Source: Chelativorans alearensis (lineage in GTDB: Bacteria; Pseudomonadota; Alphaproteobacteria; Rhizobiales; Rhizobiaceae). Taken from it: DNA of 64,000 nt. This document shows positions 16,638 through 25,619 of the stretch, in pieces. The position numbers and the translations under genes were made by a program. The stretch's first letter is position 1. The number at the start of each line of letters is the position of its first letter. The stretch is taken from contig NZ_WQNI01000006.1 in NCBI RefSeq assembly GCF_010993735.1, forward strand, positions 124,001-188,000. Reading direction: 5' to 3'. The notes beneath the pieces are model-generated. The model was not told the DNA's origin. It did not search any database and was given only the letters and a program-made list of their open reading frames with translations.

Positions 16638-17366
16638 ATGCCGGCTCCGATCTTGCTCTACCATCAGATCGACATTCCGCCATCCCGGCGGACCCCCTTC
16701 CGCAGCATGGTGGTGCATCCGCATGCATTCCGCAATCAGATGCTCTGGTTAAAGCGGCTCGGCTACAGGGGTCTCTCGCTCCGCGAAGCCATGCCCTACA
16801 TTCGTGGAGAGCGGACCGGGAAGGTCGCTGCGATCACTTTCGACGACGGCTTTCTCAACGTGTTCGAGAACGCTCTTCCGGTATTGCGGGAATTGGGTTT
16901 CACGGCGACCGGCTTCTTCGTGGTCAGCCAGATCGGCGGCAGCAACGAATGGGATAGGGTAATCGGCGTTCCCGAAGCTCGCTGCATGTCGGCGGCCCAA
17001 TTGCGCGAATGGGCAGCGCTTGGCAACGAAGTGGGCTCGCACACGCTCGATCACGTGCACCTGCCGGAGCAGCCGGCGGATGAAGCCAGGCGCCAGATTG
17101 TCCGCTCGCGCGGCATGCTCGAGGATATTCTGGGAGAGGAGGTGCTTTCCTTTTCTTACCCTTACGGACAGGAAGGAGAAAGATGCCGCCGGATGGTTCG
17201 GGAAGCGGGATATCGTTACGCCACAACAACCCGCCGCGGCAGCGCAGGGCCCGGTGACGATGTCTTCGGGCTTCCACGCGCCACGGTACGGCGCAATGAC
17301 ACATGGCTGCACTTTTTGAAGAAATGTCTGGCGGGGTACAGTTCAGCCCCGGCGTCGATGGATTGA
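16638..17366 (+). CDS. polysaccharide deacetylase (NodB/CE4 family)
   Basis: A 242-residue CE4 metalloenzyme that removes N- or O-acetyl groups from polysaccharide. NodB motifs: TFDDGF (motif 1, catalytic and metal Asp, ~residue 68), SHTLDHVHL (motif 2, His ligands, ~135) and SFSYPYGQ (motif 3, ~167). The N-terminus ILLYHQID is typical of the exported family, but no signal peptide is visible. It lies 13 bp after the GT25 gene with no terminator between, so a joint role in a surface glycan is likely; the substrate is unknown. Confidence 0.88.
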   Translation: MPAPILLYHQIDIPPSRRTPFRSMVVHPHAFRNQMLWLKRLGYRGLSLREAMPYIRGERTGKVAAITFDDGFLNVFENALPVLRELGFTATGFFVVSQIGGSNEWDRVIGVPEARCMSAAQLREWAALGNEVGSHTLDHVHLPEQPADEARRQIVRSRGMLEDILGEEVLSFSYPYGQEGERCRRMVREAGYRYATTTRRGSAGPGDDVFGLPRATVRRNDTWLHFLKKCLAGYSSAPASMD

Positions 17367-17476
17367 ACCATGCCGAAGCATACCGCCCCCAACCCTTTGT
17401 AAGGCAATCGGAAACAGCTGCGATCGGATATGCCCCAATTACCCCAATTAAATGTCCGATACTCCAGCTCGAAGCA

Positions 17477-17507
17477 TTGCCTTTTGGCGCTCGAATCCCT
17501 TTATACG
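17477..17507 (+). promoter_or_regulatory. possible rnpB promoter
   Basis: TTGCCT (17477-17482) and TATACG (17502-17507) precede the predicted 5' end of RNase P RNA by a few bases. The 19-bp spacing is long. A tandem CCCCAATTA pair (17433-17450) lies upstream. Confidence 0.35.
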
Positions 17508-17511
17508 AGGC

Positions 17512-17922
17512 ACCAGCCGGTCGGACGGCCGCACGCGCAAGCGCCGAAAGGCCGCGCGTGAGGAAAGTCCGGGCTCCAAGGAAACACGGTGCCGGGTAAC
17601 GCCCGGCGGGGGTGACCCCAGGGAAAGTGCCACAGAAAGCAGACCGCCCGGCAAAGCCCGAAGGGCGAAGCCGGGTAAGGGTGAAAGGGTGGGGTAAAAG
17701 CCCACCGCGCGCCTGGCGACAGGGGCGGCACGGCAAACCCCACCGGGAGCAAGACCGAATAGGAACGGCATGAAGGGAAACCTTCAAGGGCGGTTTCCGG
17801 CCCGGCCGTTCGGGTAGGTTGCTTGAGGCCGGCGGCAACGCCGGTCCCAGAGGAATGGTCGTCACGTCGCACAGCCCACGGGCCGTGCGGCCATACAGAA
17901 CCCGGCTTACAGACCGGCTGGT
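17512..17922 (+). ncRNA. rnpB: RNase P RNA, bacterial type A
   Basis: The catalytic RNA that trims tRNA 5' leaders. The ends pair as P1: ACCAGCCGGTC (17512-17522) with GACCGGCTGGT (17912-17922), followed by TTTTTCTTTTT as terminator. The universal P4 strands are present: GAGGAAAGTCCGGGCTCC near 17562-17580 and ACAGAACCCGGCTTACAG near 17895-17912. Other marks are the CACAGAAAGCAGACCGCC block with GGTAAGGGTGAAA and the TAGGAACGGC-like J regions. At ~411 nt its length fits Alphaproteobacteria. The position shortly before mraZ is the usual rhizobial one, but two extra genes intervene here. Confidence 0.95.
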
Positions 17923-17969
17923 TTTTCTTTTTGCATAGTGGGCGGTACGGCCCTGTCTCTTAATCGGCT

Positions 17970-19133
17970 CTAATATGCCCTGCGAAGGGAGATAAACCCG
18001 CCGGTCTGGTGATAGTCGTAGATGTCGACATTGCTGTCGCGCCGCTCGTGGAAGACCGTCAATTCCGGCTTGATCCCTTTCCATTCCAGCCGGTCGTGGG
18101 CGATGGAGAAGGAGGGGCGCACCGTTACGTCCTTCCGGTTCAGCCTCCAGAACGGATCATATTCGGTGAATCTCGTCCAACTCGCCGACAGGCTCGGCGA
18201 CAGGTTCCAATCGCCGAATTTCATGTCCAGCCCGACGGTCGTGCTTGGCCTGTAGTAGGTGTAGTAGTCGTTGACGCCGTTCAGGTGCTCCAGCGAGGCA
18301 TTCCAGAAGAAGGTCGCGTTCGGACGGAACGTCCAGTCGCCAAACAAATAGGGCCTGTAAAACTGGCCCGATCTGTCGTGGTCCTTGGAAAACGTATAGC
18401 CGACGTCGCCACCCAGGCCGATCCGGCTCGTCGAGGACAGGGTAAAGCGCCGCCAGGCGCCGAGCGTGGGGCGTATAAAGGGGCTGTCCTCGTTCAGTTC
18501 CGCATCCATGCTCGCCTCGACAAACAGCTTCGAGGGCAGCATGCGGCCGACGGAGAACTGGCCGCGCAACACGTTGAGCCCGTCGCGCTCGAAAAGCCGC
18601 GCGTTGCCGTTGAACTTGGTCAGCACGCCGTTGTCCCAAAGCTTCTCGACGGAAAGCCACGGCTCGAGACCGTGTGCCAACCTCCGTGGCGAGGACGGTT
18701 CGTACTCGAGCGGAATTCCGTTGAAGAAGATCGTCCCGCCCGAGGGGGCTCGGGCGGGATTGCTGTCGCTTACGATTCTGGCGCCGAAGCGGACGCGCAG
18801 AATGTGCAGCTCCGCCTCTTCGATGAAGGGCAGGATGTTGCGCTTGACCGCCTTTGGCGTGCTGGGGTGGTCGTACACTTCCCGGAAAAGCGCCAGCGCC
18901 TGCCTGAATTCGCCGACGCTGAAATAGGACCGCGCGAGCTCCAGCTTTATCCGCGCGGTCGGGACTGTCCCCAGCAAGTGGCGATAGTTGCGGATAGCGA
19001 TATCGTGCCGCCCGGCCTGGGCGGCAGACAGGCTTTCCTTGAAGATGGCGTCGGCTTGTTCGGGGGCCAGCCTCTCTGCGTTCGCTACCGTACTGAAGAC
19101 AAGACAAAAGGCGAATGCAGCCAGTATCTTCAT
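17970..19133 (-). CDS. Slam-like outer-membrane protein (surface lipoprotein assembly modifier, type XI secretion)
   Basis: A 387-residue exported protein with signal peptide 1-19 (ending ANA-ER). Residues ~25-115 are TPR-like helices with the Slam pattern: YRHLLGTVPTARIKLELARSYF, GEFRQALALFREV, then the PKAVKRNILPFIEEAE bridge. The remaining ~270 residues alternate aromatic/hydrophobic and polar residues as in an outer-membrane beta-barrel and end in a terminal aromatic (RRAY). Slam proteins (DUF560) move lipoproteins to the cell surface. The gene directly follows a TbpB-like lipoprotein gene (stop TAA, one base, ATG), the usual cargo-then-translocon order. Assignment is from pattern, not alignment; a generic porin is the alternative. 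Confidence 0.75.
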   Translation of the reverse strand: MKILAAFAFCLVFSTVANAERLAPEQADAIFKESLSAAQAGRHDIAIRNYRHLLGTVPTARIKLELARSYFSVGEFRQALALFREVYDHPSTPKAVKRNILPFIEEAELHILRVRFGARIVSDSNPARAPSGGTIFFNGIPLEYEPSSPRRLAHGLEPWLSVEKLWDNGVLTKFNGNARLFERDGLNVLRGQFSVGRMLPSKLFVEASMDAELNEDSPFIRPTLGAWRRFTLSSTSRIGLGGDVGYTFSKDHDRSGQFYRPYLFGDWTFRPNATFFWNASLEHLNGVNDYYTYYRPSTTVGLDMKFGDWNLSPSLSASWTRFTEYDPFWRLNRKDVTVRPSFSIAHDRLEWKGIKPELTVFHERRDSNVDIYDYHQTGGFISLRRAY

Positions 19134-19134
19134 A

Positions 19135-20031
19135 TTACTGCTTCTTGGCCCCGTAGCCTCCGTAGTACCGCTCGATGCCGTCGCCTTTCACGGCGAACGT
19201 GCCGCCGACTTCCTGGGCGCCCGGGCCATAGAAACGGCCGTCGATCTTACCGGTCATGCCGTTGGCGGTGCGGACATTACCAGACATCTCGTTGCTTCCG
19301 GCCGAGTAGGTCATGGTGCCGGTGAGGTCGAGATGATCCTTCGCAACGCCTCCCAAGGATTTCGTGTCGTCGGTTTTGAAGTCCACGGAACGCCTTGCAA
19401 AATCAGCATTCAACGTCGCCTCAGACGTCATGTAATGCCATTCGGGAATGTTGCTTTCGTCGTAGTCGATATATTCTCCCCCCGCAGTCCCTTTGAATGT
19501 CGCTTTTCCAGACGAGGGAATGTTGGCCACCGGCGTGTCGGATCCTATGCTTGCCGCTCCGATGTTGGCCTCGGATACTACGAAGTCACGTTCGAACCAC
19601 GTGCCATAAGTCTGATACTCAAACCCGTCGGCTCCCGGTTCGGCAAAAGCGATGTCGATCTTATCGTCTTTCGACTCGAGGGACAGGAATTTCCCATCGT
19701 CTGAAATTGATGAATATTCAGATATATTTTCTTCATTAAGAACCTTCTTCGATGTTGGCGTCGTTAATGCAATCGACGTTATGTCTCCATCGGAATTCGT
19801 TGTTACTTCTGTGGAGACTTTTGCGCTCGAGAAGGATGTCAATGCAAAGTCGCTGTCGTCCTCGCCGGTGGCCGTGGCCTCGCGTCCCTTTCCCTTAATC
19901 GTGGTGGTCTCGCCGGCCTTCATTTCGGCGAAACTCGTGAAAGTGGGGCCGTCAGGGCCGCCGGGACCGCCCGATCCCCCGCCGCATCCTGCAAGTGCGA
20001 ATGGAAGAATAAGAAAAAACAGCTTTTTCAT
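19135..20031 (-). CDS. TbpB/factor H-binding-type surface lipoprotein, candidate Slam cargo
   Basis: A 298-residue lipoprotein. Lipobox LAGC (Cys-16) is followed by a Gly-rich tether (GGGSGGPGGPDGP). The C-terminal ~130 residues resemble the TbpB beta-barrel domain, with LTGTMTYSAGSNEMSGNV and the hallmark GRFYGPGAQEVGGTFAV seen in TbpB, hemophilin and similar proteins. These bind transferrin, haem carriers or host factors; the ligand here is unknown. The gene is visibly richer in A and T than its neighbours, has TTGGAG 10 nt before the ATG, and is cotranscribed with the Slam-like gene. It looks horizontally acquired. Confidence 0.78.
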   Translation of the reverse strand: MKKLFFLILPFALAGCGGGSGGPGGPDGPTFTSFAEMKAGETTTIKGKGREATATGEDDSDFALTSFSSAKVSTEVTTNSDGDITSIALTTPTSKKVLNEENISEYSSISDDGKFLSLESKDDKIDIAFAEPGADGFEYQTYGTWFERDFVVSEANIGAASIGSDTPVANIPSSGKATFKGTAGGEYIDYDESNIPEWHYMTSEATLNADFARRSVDFKTDDTKSLGGVAKDHLDLTGTMTYSAGSNEMSGNVRTANGMTGKIDGRFYGPGAQEVGGTFAVKGDGIERYYGGYGAKKQ

Positions 20032-20545
20032 GAGTTACTAACTCCAATTTTATCTAAACAACGCTTGGTCGAACTACCTTTTGGTGTACGGCGCGGCCGC
20101 GGGGAACATATACAGTTGTACCCGCGTTTCAAGCGTTTAGGCGCATTCTTCCACGTGTTTATGAGCCTAGTTGCCTGCGGCCACGCTTCGCGCGTTCCGG
20201 CGGTCGCACAAGCGGCGGGCAAGGCATGTCACCGTAAGGCCCCTGTAAGGCTAACCCTTCGTTAGGCTTAACAGGGGATAAACGTCCGATGGCTCGCAAG
20301 CTGCTGGAATCCGGGGCGAATTCGCTACCTATGTCTATCAATCCCGTTGACGCCCATGAACGCCCATGTTATCCCATCAAATCAGTCAGATTATTGTTTC
20401 AGCGGGAGTTTGAAGGCCGCGCCGCCGCGTTTTCGGCGGGGTGCCGGGCGTTGTGCCCGGGGCGGGGAACGGATCGAGGAGCCGCGTTTCTGCGCGGTCG
20501 AAGCAATGCAGAGGGGCATGACGCCAACAGCGGCCGTCGCAGATC
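20032..20545. other. 514-bp control region between the surface lipoprotein and mraZ genes
   Basis: No gene is evident. The minus-strand promoter of the lipoprotein should lie in the first ~100 bp (an AT-rich TTTAGATAAAATT segment is seen near 20050). The right half holds the mraZ promoter and its four-unit repeat array (20343-20376), then a GC-rich leader of ~170 nt with a potential hairpin GTGCCGGGCGTTGTGCCCGG near 20441-20460. Short frames here lack ribosome sites and read as noncoding. Confidence 0.6.
20343..20376 (+). promoter_or_regulatory. MraZ operator: four CCCR repeats at 10-bp period over the mraZ promoter
   Basis: CCCG (20343), CCCA (20353), CCCA (20363) and CCCA (20373) recur every 10 bp; on the other strand the last three read TGGG. 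MraZ binds direct TGGG-type repeats with 5-6-bp gaps and represses its own operon. A promoter-like pair TTGACG (20347-20352) and TATCCC (20370-20375), 17 bp apart, lies inside the array, so binding would block RNA polymerase directly. Confidence 0.68.
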
Positions 20546-21010
20546 ATGGATCGGTTCTTATCCAGTGCGATCAACAGGATCGACGCGAAGGGGCGGGTCT
20601 CCGTGCCGGCTCACTTCCGCTCCGTGGTGCAGAGGCGCGGCTTTGCCGACCTCTACGCGCTGAGGGCGCTGGATGTGCCGGCGATGGATGTGGGCGGCCC
20701 GGACCTGCTCGACCGCTACGAGGAGCGGATCGCGGTGGAGGACCCGTTCCTGCAAACGGCGGACGACATGTCCTTCTTCGTCCATGGCGACGGCAGCTTC
20801 CTGAAACTGGACCAGGACGGGCGCATTACCGTAACGGACTTCGTTCGCGAGCATACGGGGATTACATCGCAGGTCGCCTTCGTGGGGCGCGGCCTCTTCT
20901 TTCAGATATGGGAGCCGGAGCGGCTCAGTGCCCACGGCGCGCAGGTTCGCGCACGGCTCTTGAAATTGCGGCAGCAGGCCTCTCAGGCCCGGGCCGCAAG
21001 TACGGAATGA
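20546..21010 (+). CDS. mraZ: transcriptional regulator MraZ
   Basis: A 154-residue member of the AbrB-like MraZ family, first gene of the dcw cluster. The paired DNA-binding halves are visible: [22 protein letters not shown] at the N-terminus and [18 protein letters not shown] (the second, degenerate repeat) near residue 90. MraZ forms ring oligomers and represses dcw transcription through repeated TGGG sites; a matching array covers the presumed promoter ~170 bp upstream. The stop overlaps the rsmH start (ATGATGA context), giving coupled translation. Confidence 0.93.
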   Translation: MDRFLSSAINRIDAKGRVSVPAHFRSVVQRRGFADLYALRALDVPAMDVGGPDLLDRYEERIAVEDPFLQTADDMSFFVHGDGSFLKLDQDGRITVTDFVREHTGITSQVAFVGRGLFFQIWEPERLSAHGAQVRARLLKLRQQASQARAASTE

Positions 21011-22032
21011 TGGCGGGCCCCGGCGGCGAAAGCTCGGCCGGTGGCGGACTGGCCCGCCACATTCCGGTCCTTCTCGAGGCGGTGATCGCCGCCCTCGACC
21101 CGGCACCGGGAAAGACGATCGTCGACGGCACGTTCGGTGCCGGCGGTTATACGGGCGCGCTCCTTAAGCGGGGCGCGAGTGTGGTGGCGATCGACCGCGA
21201 TCCCGACGCTATCGCCGGTGGTCAGGCGCTGGCCGCGCGCTTCGGCAGCCGGCTGCGGTTGGAGCTTGGCCGATTTTCGGAAATGGAGGCCATCGCCGGC
21301 GGCGCGGTGGACGGGGTGGTGCTGGATGTCGGCGTGTCGTCCATGCAGCTCGATGAGGCGGAACGCGGGTTCTCCTTCCGAAAGGAAGGCCCGCTCGACA
21401 TGCGCATGGGCCGCGAAGGCCCAAGTGCCGCCGATGTCGTCAACCGCCTCAAGGCGGGGGATCTGGCGCGCATCTTCGGCCTGCTCGGAGAGGAGCGCCA
21501 TGCCGGCCGCATCGGCCGCGCCATCGAGCGGCGACGGGCCGAAAAGCCGTTCGAGACCACCGGGGACCTGGCCGCGCTCGTTGAGCGCACAATCGGCCGC
21601 AAGCCGACCGACAAGATCCATCCCGCCACGCGCGTCTTCCAGGCCCTGCGCATCTTCGTCAACGATGAACTCGGCGAACTGGCGCGCGCGCTGTTCGCGG
21701 CCGAGCGCATCCTGAAGCCGGGCGGTGTGCTTGCCGTTGTCACCTTCCATTCGCTGGAGGACCGCATCGTCAAGCGGTTCCTCACCGCGCGCTCGGGCGC
21801 TGTGGGCGGCTCCCGGCATCTGCCGGAGGCGGCGGCTCCGCAACCGATCTTCGAAAAGCCGCAGAAGCCGGTGGCGCCCGGCAAGGCCGAGACGGATCAG
21901 AACCCGCGCGCCCGCTCGGCGCGGCTGAGGGCGGCGCGGCGCACGGATGCGCCGGCGGGAGCGGAGGATTTCGACAGCCTGGGCGTGCCGGCGCTTTTCG
22001 TCACGGCACAGCTCGGCGAGAAGGCGAGGTAG
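21007..22032 (+). CDS. rsmH: 16S rRNA C1402 N4-methyltransferase RsmH
   Basis: A 341-residue SAM methyltransferase that modifies C1402 in the ribosomal P site. It has [13 protein letters not shown], motif [12 protein letters not shown] (~residue 41), the [10 protein letters not shown] acidic strand, the [23 protein letters not shown] block in pieces, and the closing [18 protein letters not shown] codons at 21007 and 21010 are both possible; the first overlaps the mraZ stop by 4 bp. About 15 residues before the conserved region are Gly/Ser-rich. It sits in its usual place between mraZ and ftsL. Confidence 0.95.
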   Translation: MMAGPGGESSAGGGLARHIPVLLEAVIAALDPAPGKTIVDGTFGAGGYTGALLKRGASVVAIDRDPDAIAGGQALAARFGSRLRLELGRFSEMEAIAGGAVDGVVLDVGVSSMQLDEAERGFSFRKEGPLDMRMGREGPSAADVVNRLKAGDLARIFGLLGEERHAGRIGRAIERRRAEKPFETTGDLAALVERTIGRKPTDKIHPATRVFQALRIFVNDELGELARALFAAERILKPGGVLAVVTFHSLEDRIVKRFLTARSGAVGGSRHLPEAAAPQPIFEKPQKPVAPGKAETDQNPRARSARLRAARRTDAPAGAEDFDSLGVPALFVTAQLGEKAR

Positions 22033-22036
22033 GCAG

Positions 22037-22402
22037 TTGTTCCGGACCAGCGACATCATCCTGATAGCGGTCATGCTTTCGGCGGCGGCGTTCACCTACA
22101 AGACCAAGCACGAGGCGGAAGCGATGATGAGCCGCGCCCGTGAGCTGGAGACGCAGATCCAGCTCGAAAAGGACGCCATCGACGTCCTGAGGGCGGACCG
22201 CAGCCTTCTCACCCAGCCGGGGCGCCTGGAGAAGCTGGCGAATATCTACAAGGACGAGCTCGGCCTCGGCATCATGGACCCCAAGCAGATCGCCACGCCG
22301 GCATCGCTGCGCGAGCTCCCCTTCCGCTCCGAGGAGACGCTGATGGTCGAGGGCGCGGACGGCGCGGACGAACCGGTGGTGACGGGAGGGGTGCGGCCAT
22401 GA
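22037..22402 (+). CDS. ftsL: cell division protein FtsL
   Basis: A 121-residue bitopic division protein. A short cytoplasmic tail is followed by a transmembrane helix (~residues 6-23, IILIAVMLSAAAFTY) and a periplasmic coiled coil (KTKHEAEAMMSRARELETQIQLEKD, in pieces) that pairs with FtsB and FtsQ and activates FtsWI. The start is taken as TTG at 22037: GAGGTAGG lies just upstream and no ATG or GTG precedes the helix without running into the rsmH gene. The last codons overlap the ftsI ATG. Confidence 0.85.
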   Translation: MFRTSDIILIAVMLSAAAFTYKTKHEAEAMMSRARELETQIQLEKDAIDVLRADRSLLTQPGRLEKLANIYKDELGLGIMDPKQIATPASLRELPFRSEETLMVEGADGADEPVVTGGVRP

Positions 22403-24111
22403 AGATGCCGAGGCTGTGGAAGAACCGGCGGGCTATGGAAGGCGATGGCGCCATCGTCGTCGACGGCGCGCGCAAGGCCACCGGCGGGCGGTCGCGCAAC
22501 CGGGTGGTGATGGCGATGGCCGTGCTCTTCGGCATCTACGCGGCCATCGGCGCGCGGCTGGTGCATCTCGGCCTGGTCGAGGAGGAGGTGGTCAACCTGC
22601 CGCAGAGCCGGGCGACGGCCTCGCGGCCCGACCTTGTGGACCGCAACGGCGAGGTGCTGGCGACCGACATCAAGACCGCTTCCCTGTTCGCCGAGCCGCG
22701 GCGCATCGCCTATATCGACGAGACCATCGAGAAACTGCAGACGGTGCTGCCGGACCTCGACTATGAGCAGGCCTACCGGCGGCTCGATAGCGATGCCGGA
22801 TTCGTGTGGCTGCGCCGCCAGCTTTCGCCGCGCCAGCAGAGCGAGATCCTGGCGCTCGGCATTCCAGGGCTGGGCTTCCGCACGGAGAAGCGCCGCTTCT
22901 ATCCCGGCGGGGCGACCGCCGCGCACATCCTCGGCCTCGTCAACATCGACAACCAGGGCATCGCCGGCATGGAGAAATATGTCGACGAACAGGGCCTCGC
23001 CGACCTGCAGGCGCTGGGCCTTGCCGGGCCGGACACGCTCAATCCGGTGCGCCTTTCCATCGATCTGAGGGTGCAGCACGTGCTGCACGACGAGCTCACG
23101 CAGGCCATGGAGCGCCACCAGGCCATCGCCGCCGGCGGCGTCGTCCTAAACGCGCGCACGGGCGAAGTGATGGCCATGGCCTCGCTGCCCGACTACGATC
23201 CCAACAACCCCTTCAACGCGCTCGAGAAGGACCGGCTCAACCGCATGTCGGCGGGCGTCTTCGAGATGGGTTCGACCTTCAAGCTCTTCACGACGTCGAT
23301 GGCGCTCGATTCCGGCCTCGTGGGCATCAACGACAAATTCGACGCGACGCGCCCCTTGCGCATCGGCGGGCACACAATCCGGGATTTCCACGGCAAGGGA
23401 CGCGTTCTGAGCGTGCCGGAGATCTTCATTTATTCCTCCAACATCGGCACGGCCAAGATGGCCGATGTCGTCGGCGTCGAGGGGCACCGGGAGTTCCTGA
23501 AACGGATCGGCATTCTCGATCGCATCGAGACGGAACTGCCGGAAGTCGCGCATCCCACCGAACCGGCGAAGTGGAAGAAGATCAACTCCGTCACCATCTC
23601 CTTCGGCCACGGCGTCGCCACAACGCCGCTGCAGACCGCAACCGCGGCGGCGGCGATGCTGAACGGCGGAAAACTCATTCCGCCGACCTTCCTGCCGCGC
23701 ACCGAGGAAGAGGCGAACGCGATTGCCGAAAAGGTGATTTCCGAGGAGACCAGCGCCGCGGTCCGCTATCTCTTCCGCTACAACACGGAGAAGGGCTCCG
23801 GGCGGCGCGCCGAGGTGCCCGGCTACCATGTCGGCACCAAGACCGGCACGGCGGAGAAAGTGGTCAACGGCCGCTATTCCAACGACACGCGCTTCAATAC
23901 GTTCATCGCCAGCTTTCCGGCCAATGATCCGGACTATGTCGTCTTCGTGGTTCTCGACGAACCGAAGCCGGAGAAGCCAGGCATGTCCGCGACCTCGGGC
24001 ATAACCAACGCTCCCCTGGCCGGCAATATTATCCGCCGCACCGCGCCACTACTTGGCGTGCAGCCAGATTTCGGCCATGAAAGTGAGGCTTTGCTGGTTT
24101 CGTATCAGTGA
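22399..24111 (+). CDS. ftsI: septal peptidoglycan transpeptidase FtsI (PBP3)
   Basis: A 570-residue class B penicillin-binding protein that crosslinks septal peptidoglycan in complex with FtsW. A ~36-residue cytoplasmic tail precedes the transmembrane helix ([19 protein letters not shown]). A PBP dimerisation domain ([20 protein letters not shown]) follows. The transpeptidase active site has GSTFK (SxxK, Ser ~293), SSN (~350) and KTGTAEK (~480). It overlaps ftsL by 4 bp. The C-terminus is short after the last motif, as in other rhizobial FtsI. Confidence 0.96.
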   Translation: MKMPRLWKNRRAMEGDGAIVVDGARKATGGRSRNRVVMAMAVLFGIYAAIGARLVHLGLVEEEVVNLPQSRATASRPDLVDRNGEVLATDIKTASLFAEPRRIAYIDETIEKLQTVLPDLDYEQAYRRLDSDAGFVWLRRQLSPRQQSEILALGIPGLGFRTEKRRFYPGGATAAHILGLVNIDNQGIAGMEKYVDEQGLADLQALGLAGPDTLNPVRLSIDLRVQHVLHDELTQAMERHQAIAAGGVVLNARTGEVMAMASLPDYDPNNPFNALEKDRLNRMSAGVFEMGSTFKLFTTSMALDSGLVGINDKFDATRPLRIGGHTIRDFHGKGRVLSVPEIFIYSSNIGTAKMADVVGVEGHREFLKRIGILDRIETELPEVAHPTEPAKWKKINSVTISFGHGVATTPLQTATAAAAMLNGGKLIPPTFLPRTEEEANAIAEKVISEETSAAVRYLFRYNTEKGSGRRAEVPGYHVGTKTGTAEKVVNGRYSNDTRFNTFIASFPANDPDYVVFVVLDEPKPEKPGMSATSGITNAPLAGNIIRRTAPLLGVQPDFGHESEALLVSYQ

Positions 24112-24164
24112 TTCCGGTAAGCCGAGGCTCGTGCGGCTGGCCGCAAAAAGAATTCTGGGGTGTG

Positions 24165-25619
24165 ATGAAGCTGGGTGAACTTGCCGATATCTTGCCGCAT
24201 GGCGCGGCACTATCCGACGATATGCAAGTCTCCGGTCTTTCATCGGATACGCGGCAGCTTTCCGCCGGCGACCTTTTTTTCGCCCTTGCCGGCGCCAAGG
24301 CGGATGGCGCGGCCTTCGCGGCGGAGGCCGTGCGCCAAGGCGCGGCGGCGATCGTCGCCCGGCCGGGTGCCGTGGGCACCGATATCGGTGCTCCGGTCGT
24401 CGAGGTGGAGGACCCGCGCCGCATATTGGCGCTGACGGCCGCCCGCCTCCATGCCGGCCAGCCGGCGACCATGGTGGCGGTGACCGGCACCAGTGGCAAG
24501 ACCTCCGTTGCCTCCTTCACCCGGCAGATCTGGGAAGAAGCCGGGCTTGCCGCGGCCTCGATCGGCACCACCGGCGTCGTGGCGCCGGGACGCGAGGACT
24601 ACGGCGAATTGACGACGCCGGATCCGGTGTCGCTGCACCGTCTGTTGAAGGAACTTGCCGAGGCCGGCGTCACCCACGGCGCCATGGAAGCCTCCAGCCA
24701 CGGGCTCGACCAGCGCCGGCTCGACGGTGTCAGGCTCGCCGCCGGCGGCTTCACCAATCTCGGCCGCGACCACATGGATTACCACCCCACGGTGGAGCAC
24801 TACCACCGCACCAAGATGCGCCTGTTCGACACGCTCCTGCCGAAGGGCGCGCCGGCCGTCGTCTTCGCCGACGATGCCTGGTCGGAGGCGACGGAGAAGG
24901 CGGTCCGCGACGCCGGGCTGGAGTTGCTCACCGTCGGGCGCAAGGGCGCGTTCCTGACGCTGAAGCGCGTCGAGCACGAGCGCCATCGCCAGCGCGCCGA
25001 GGTGGAGCACGAAGGGCTGATCCACGAGATTGACCTGCCGCTCGCCGGCGACTTCCAGGTGTCCAACGCGCTGGTGGCGGCGGGGCTTGCCATCGCCACC
25101 GGGCTTGCCGCCGACAAGGCCCTTTCGGCGCTTGAGCATCTCGAAGGCGCCTCCGGCCGGCTGGAGCTTGTCGGCACGGCGGCAAACGGTGCACAATGCT
25201 ACGTCGATTATTCGCACAAGCCCGAGGCGCTGGAGAACGTGCTTCTCGCGGTCCGGCCCTTCACCACGGGCCGCGTTATCGTCGTCTTCGGCTGCGGCGG
25301 TGACCGCGACAGGCTGAAGCGGCCGATCATGGGCGAGATCGCCGGGCGGCTCGCCGACGTCGTCATCGTCACCGACGACAATCCGCGCTCGGAGGATCCC
25401 GCCACCATCCGTGCCGCCATCATGGAAGCGGTCCCCACGGCGAGCGAGATCGGCGACCGGCGCGAAGCGATCCGCGCCGCGGTCGCCATGCTCGAGACGG
25501 GAGACACGCTGGTCGTCGCCGGCAAGGGCCACGAGGTCGGGCAGGAGATCGCCGGCAGAAAGCATCATTTTTCCGATCACGAGGAGGTGCGGCAGGCACT
25601 TGAGGAGAAGGGCGCGTGA
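24165..25619 (+). CDS. murE: UDP-MurNAc-L-Ala-D-Glu:meso-DAP ligase MurE
   Basis: A 484-residue cytoplasmic Mur ligase. It has an N-terminal UMP-binding domain ([20 protein letters not shown]), the ATP loop GTSGKTS (~109), the carbamylated-Lys region with [11 protein letters not shown], and the DNPRSEDP motif near 408 that in MurE marks meso-diaminopimelate specificity over lysine. The ATG at 24165 gives the normal N-terminus; a GTG overlapping the ftsI stop would add 19 atypical residues. The 53-bp gap from ftsI is one of the few inside this cluster. It overlaps murF (GTGA). Confidence 0.95.
   Translation: MKLGELADILPHGAALSDDMQVSGLSSDTRQLSAGDLFFALAGAKADGAAFAAEAVRQGAAAIVARPGAVGTDIGAPVVEVEDPRRILALTAARLHAGQPATMVAVTGTSGKTSVASFTRQIWEEAGLAAASIGTTGVVAPGREDYGELTTPDPVSLHRLLKELAEAGVTHGAMEASSHGLDQRRLDGVRLAAGGFTNLGRDHMDYHPTVEHYHRTKMRLFDTLLPKGAPAVVFADDAWSEATEKAVRDAGLELLTVGRKGAFLTLKRVEHERHRQRAEVEHEGLIHEIDLPLAGDFQVSNALVAAGLAIATGLAADKALSALEHLEGASGRLELVGTAANGAQCYVDYSHKPEALENVLLAVRPFTTGRVIVVFGCGGDRDRLKRPIMGEIAGRLADVVIVTDDNPRSEDPATIRAAIMEAVPTASEIGDRREAIRAAVAMLETGDTLVVAGKGHEVGQEIAGRKHHFSDHEEVRQALEEKGA

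Noticed and set aside
20289-20663. Possible leader ORF across the mraZ control region
   Set aside because: It runs into mraZ in a different frame, covers the promoter and repeat array, has no ribosome site and is not protein-like.
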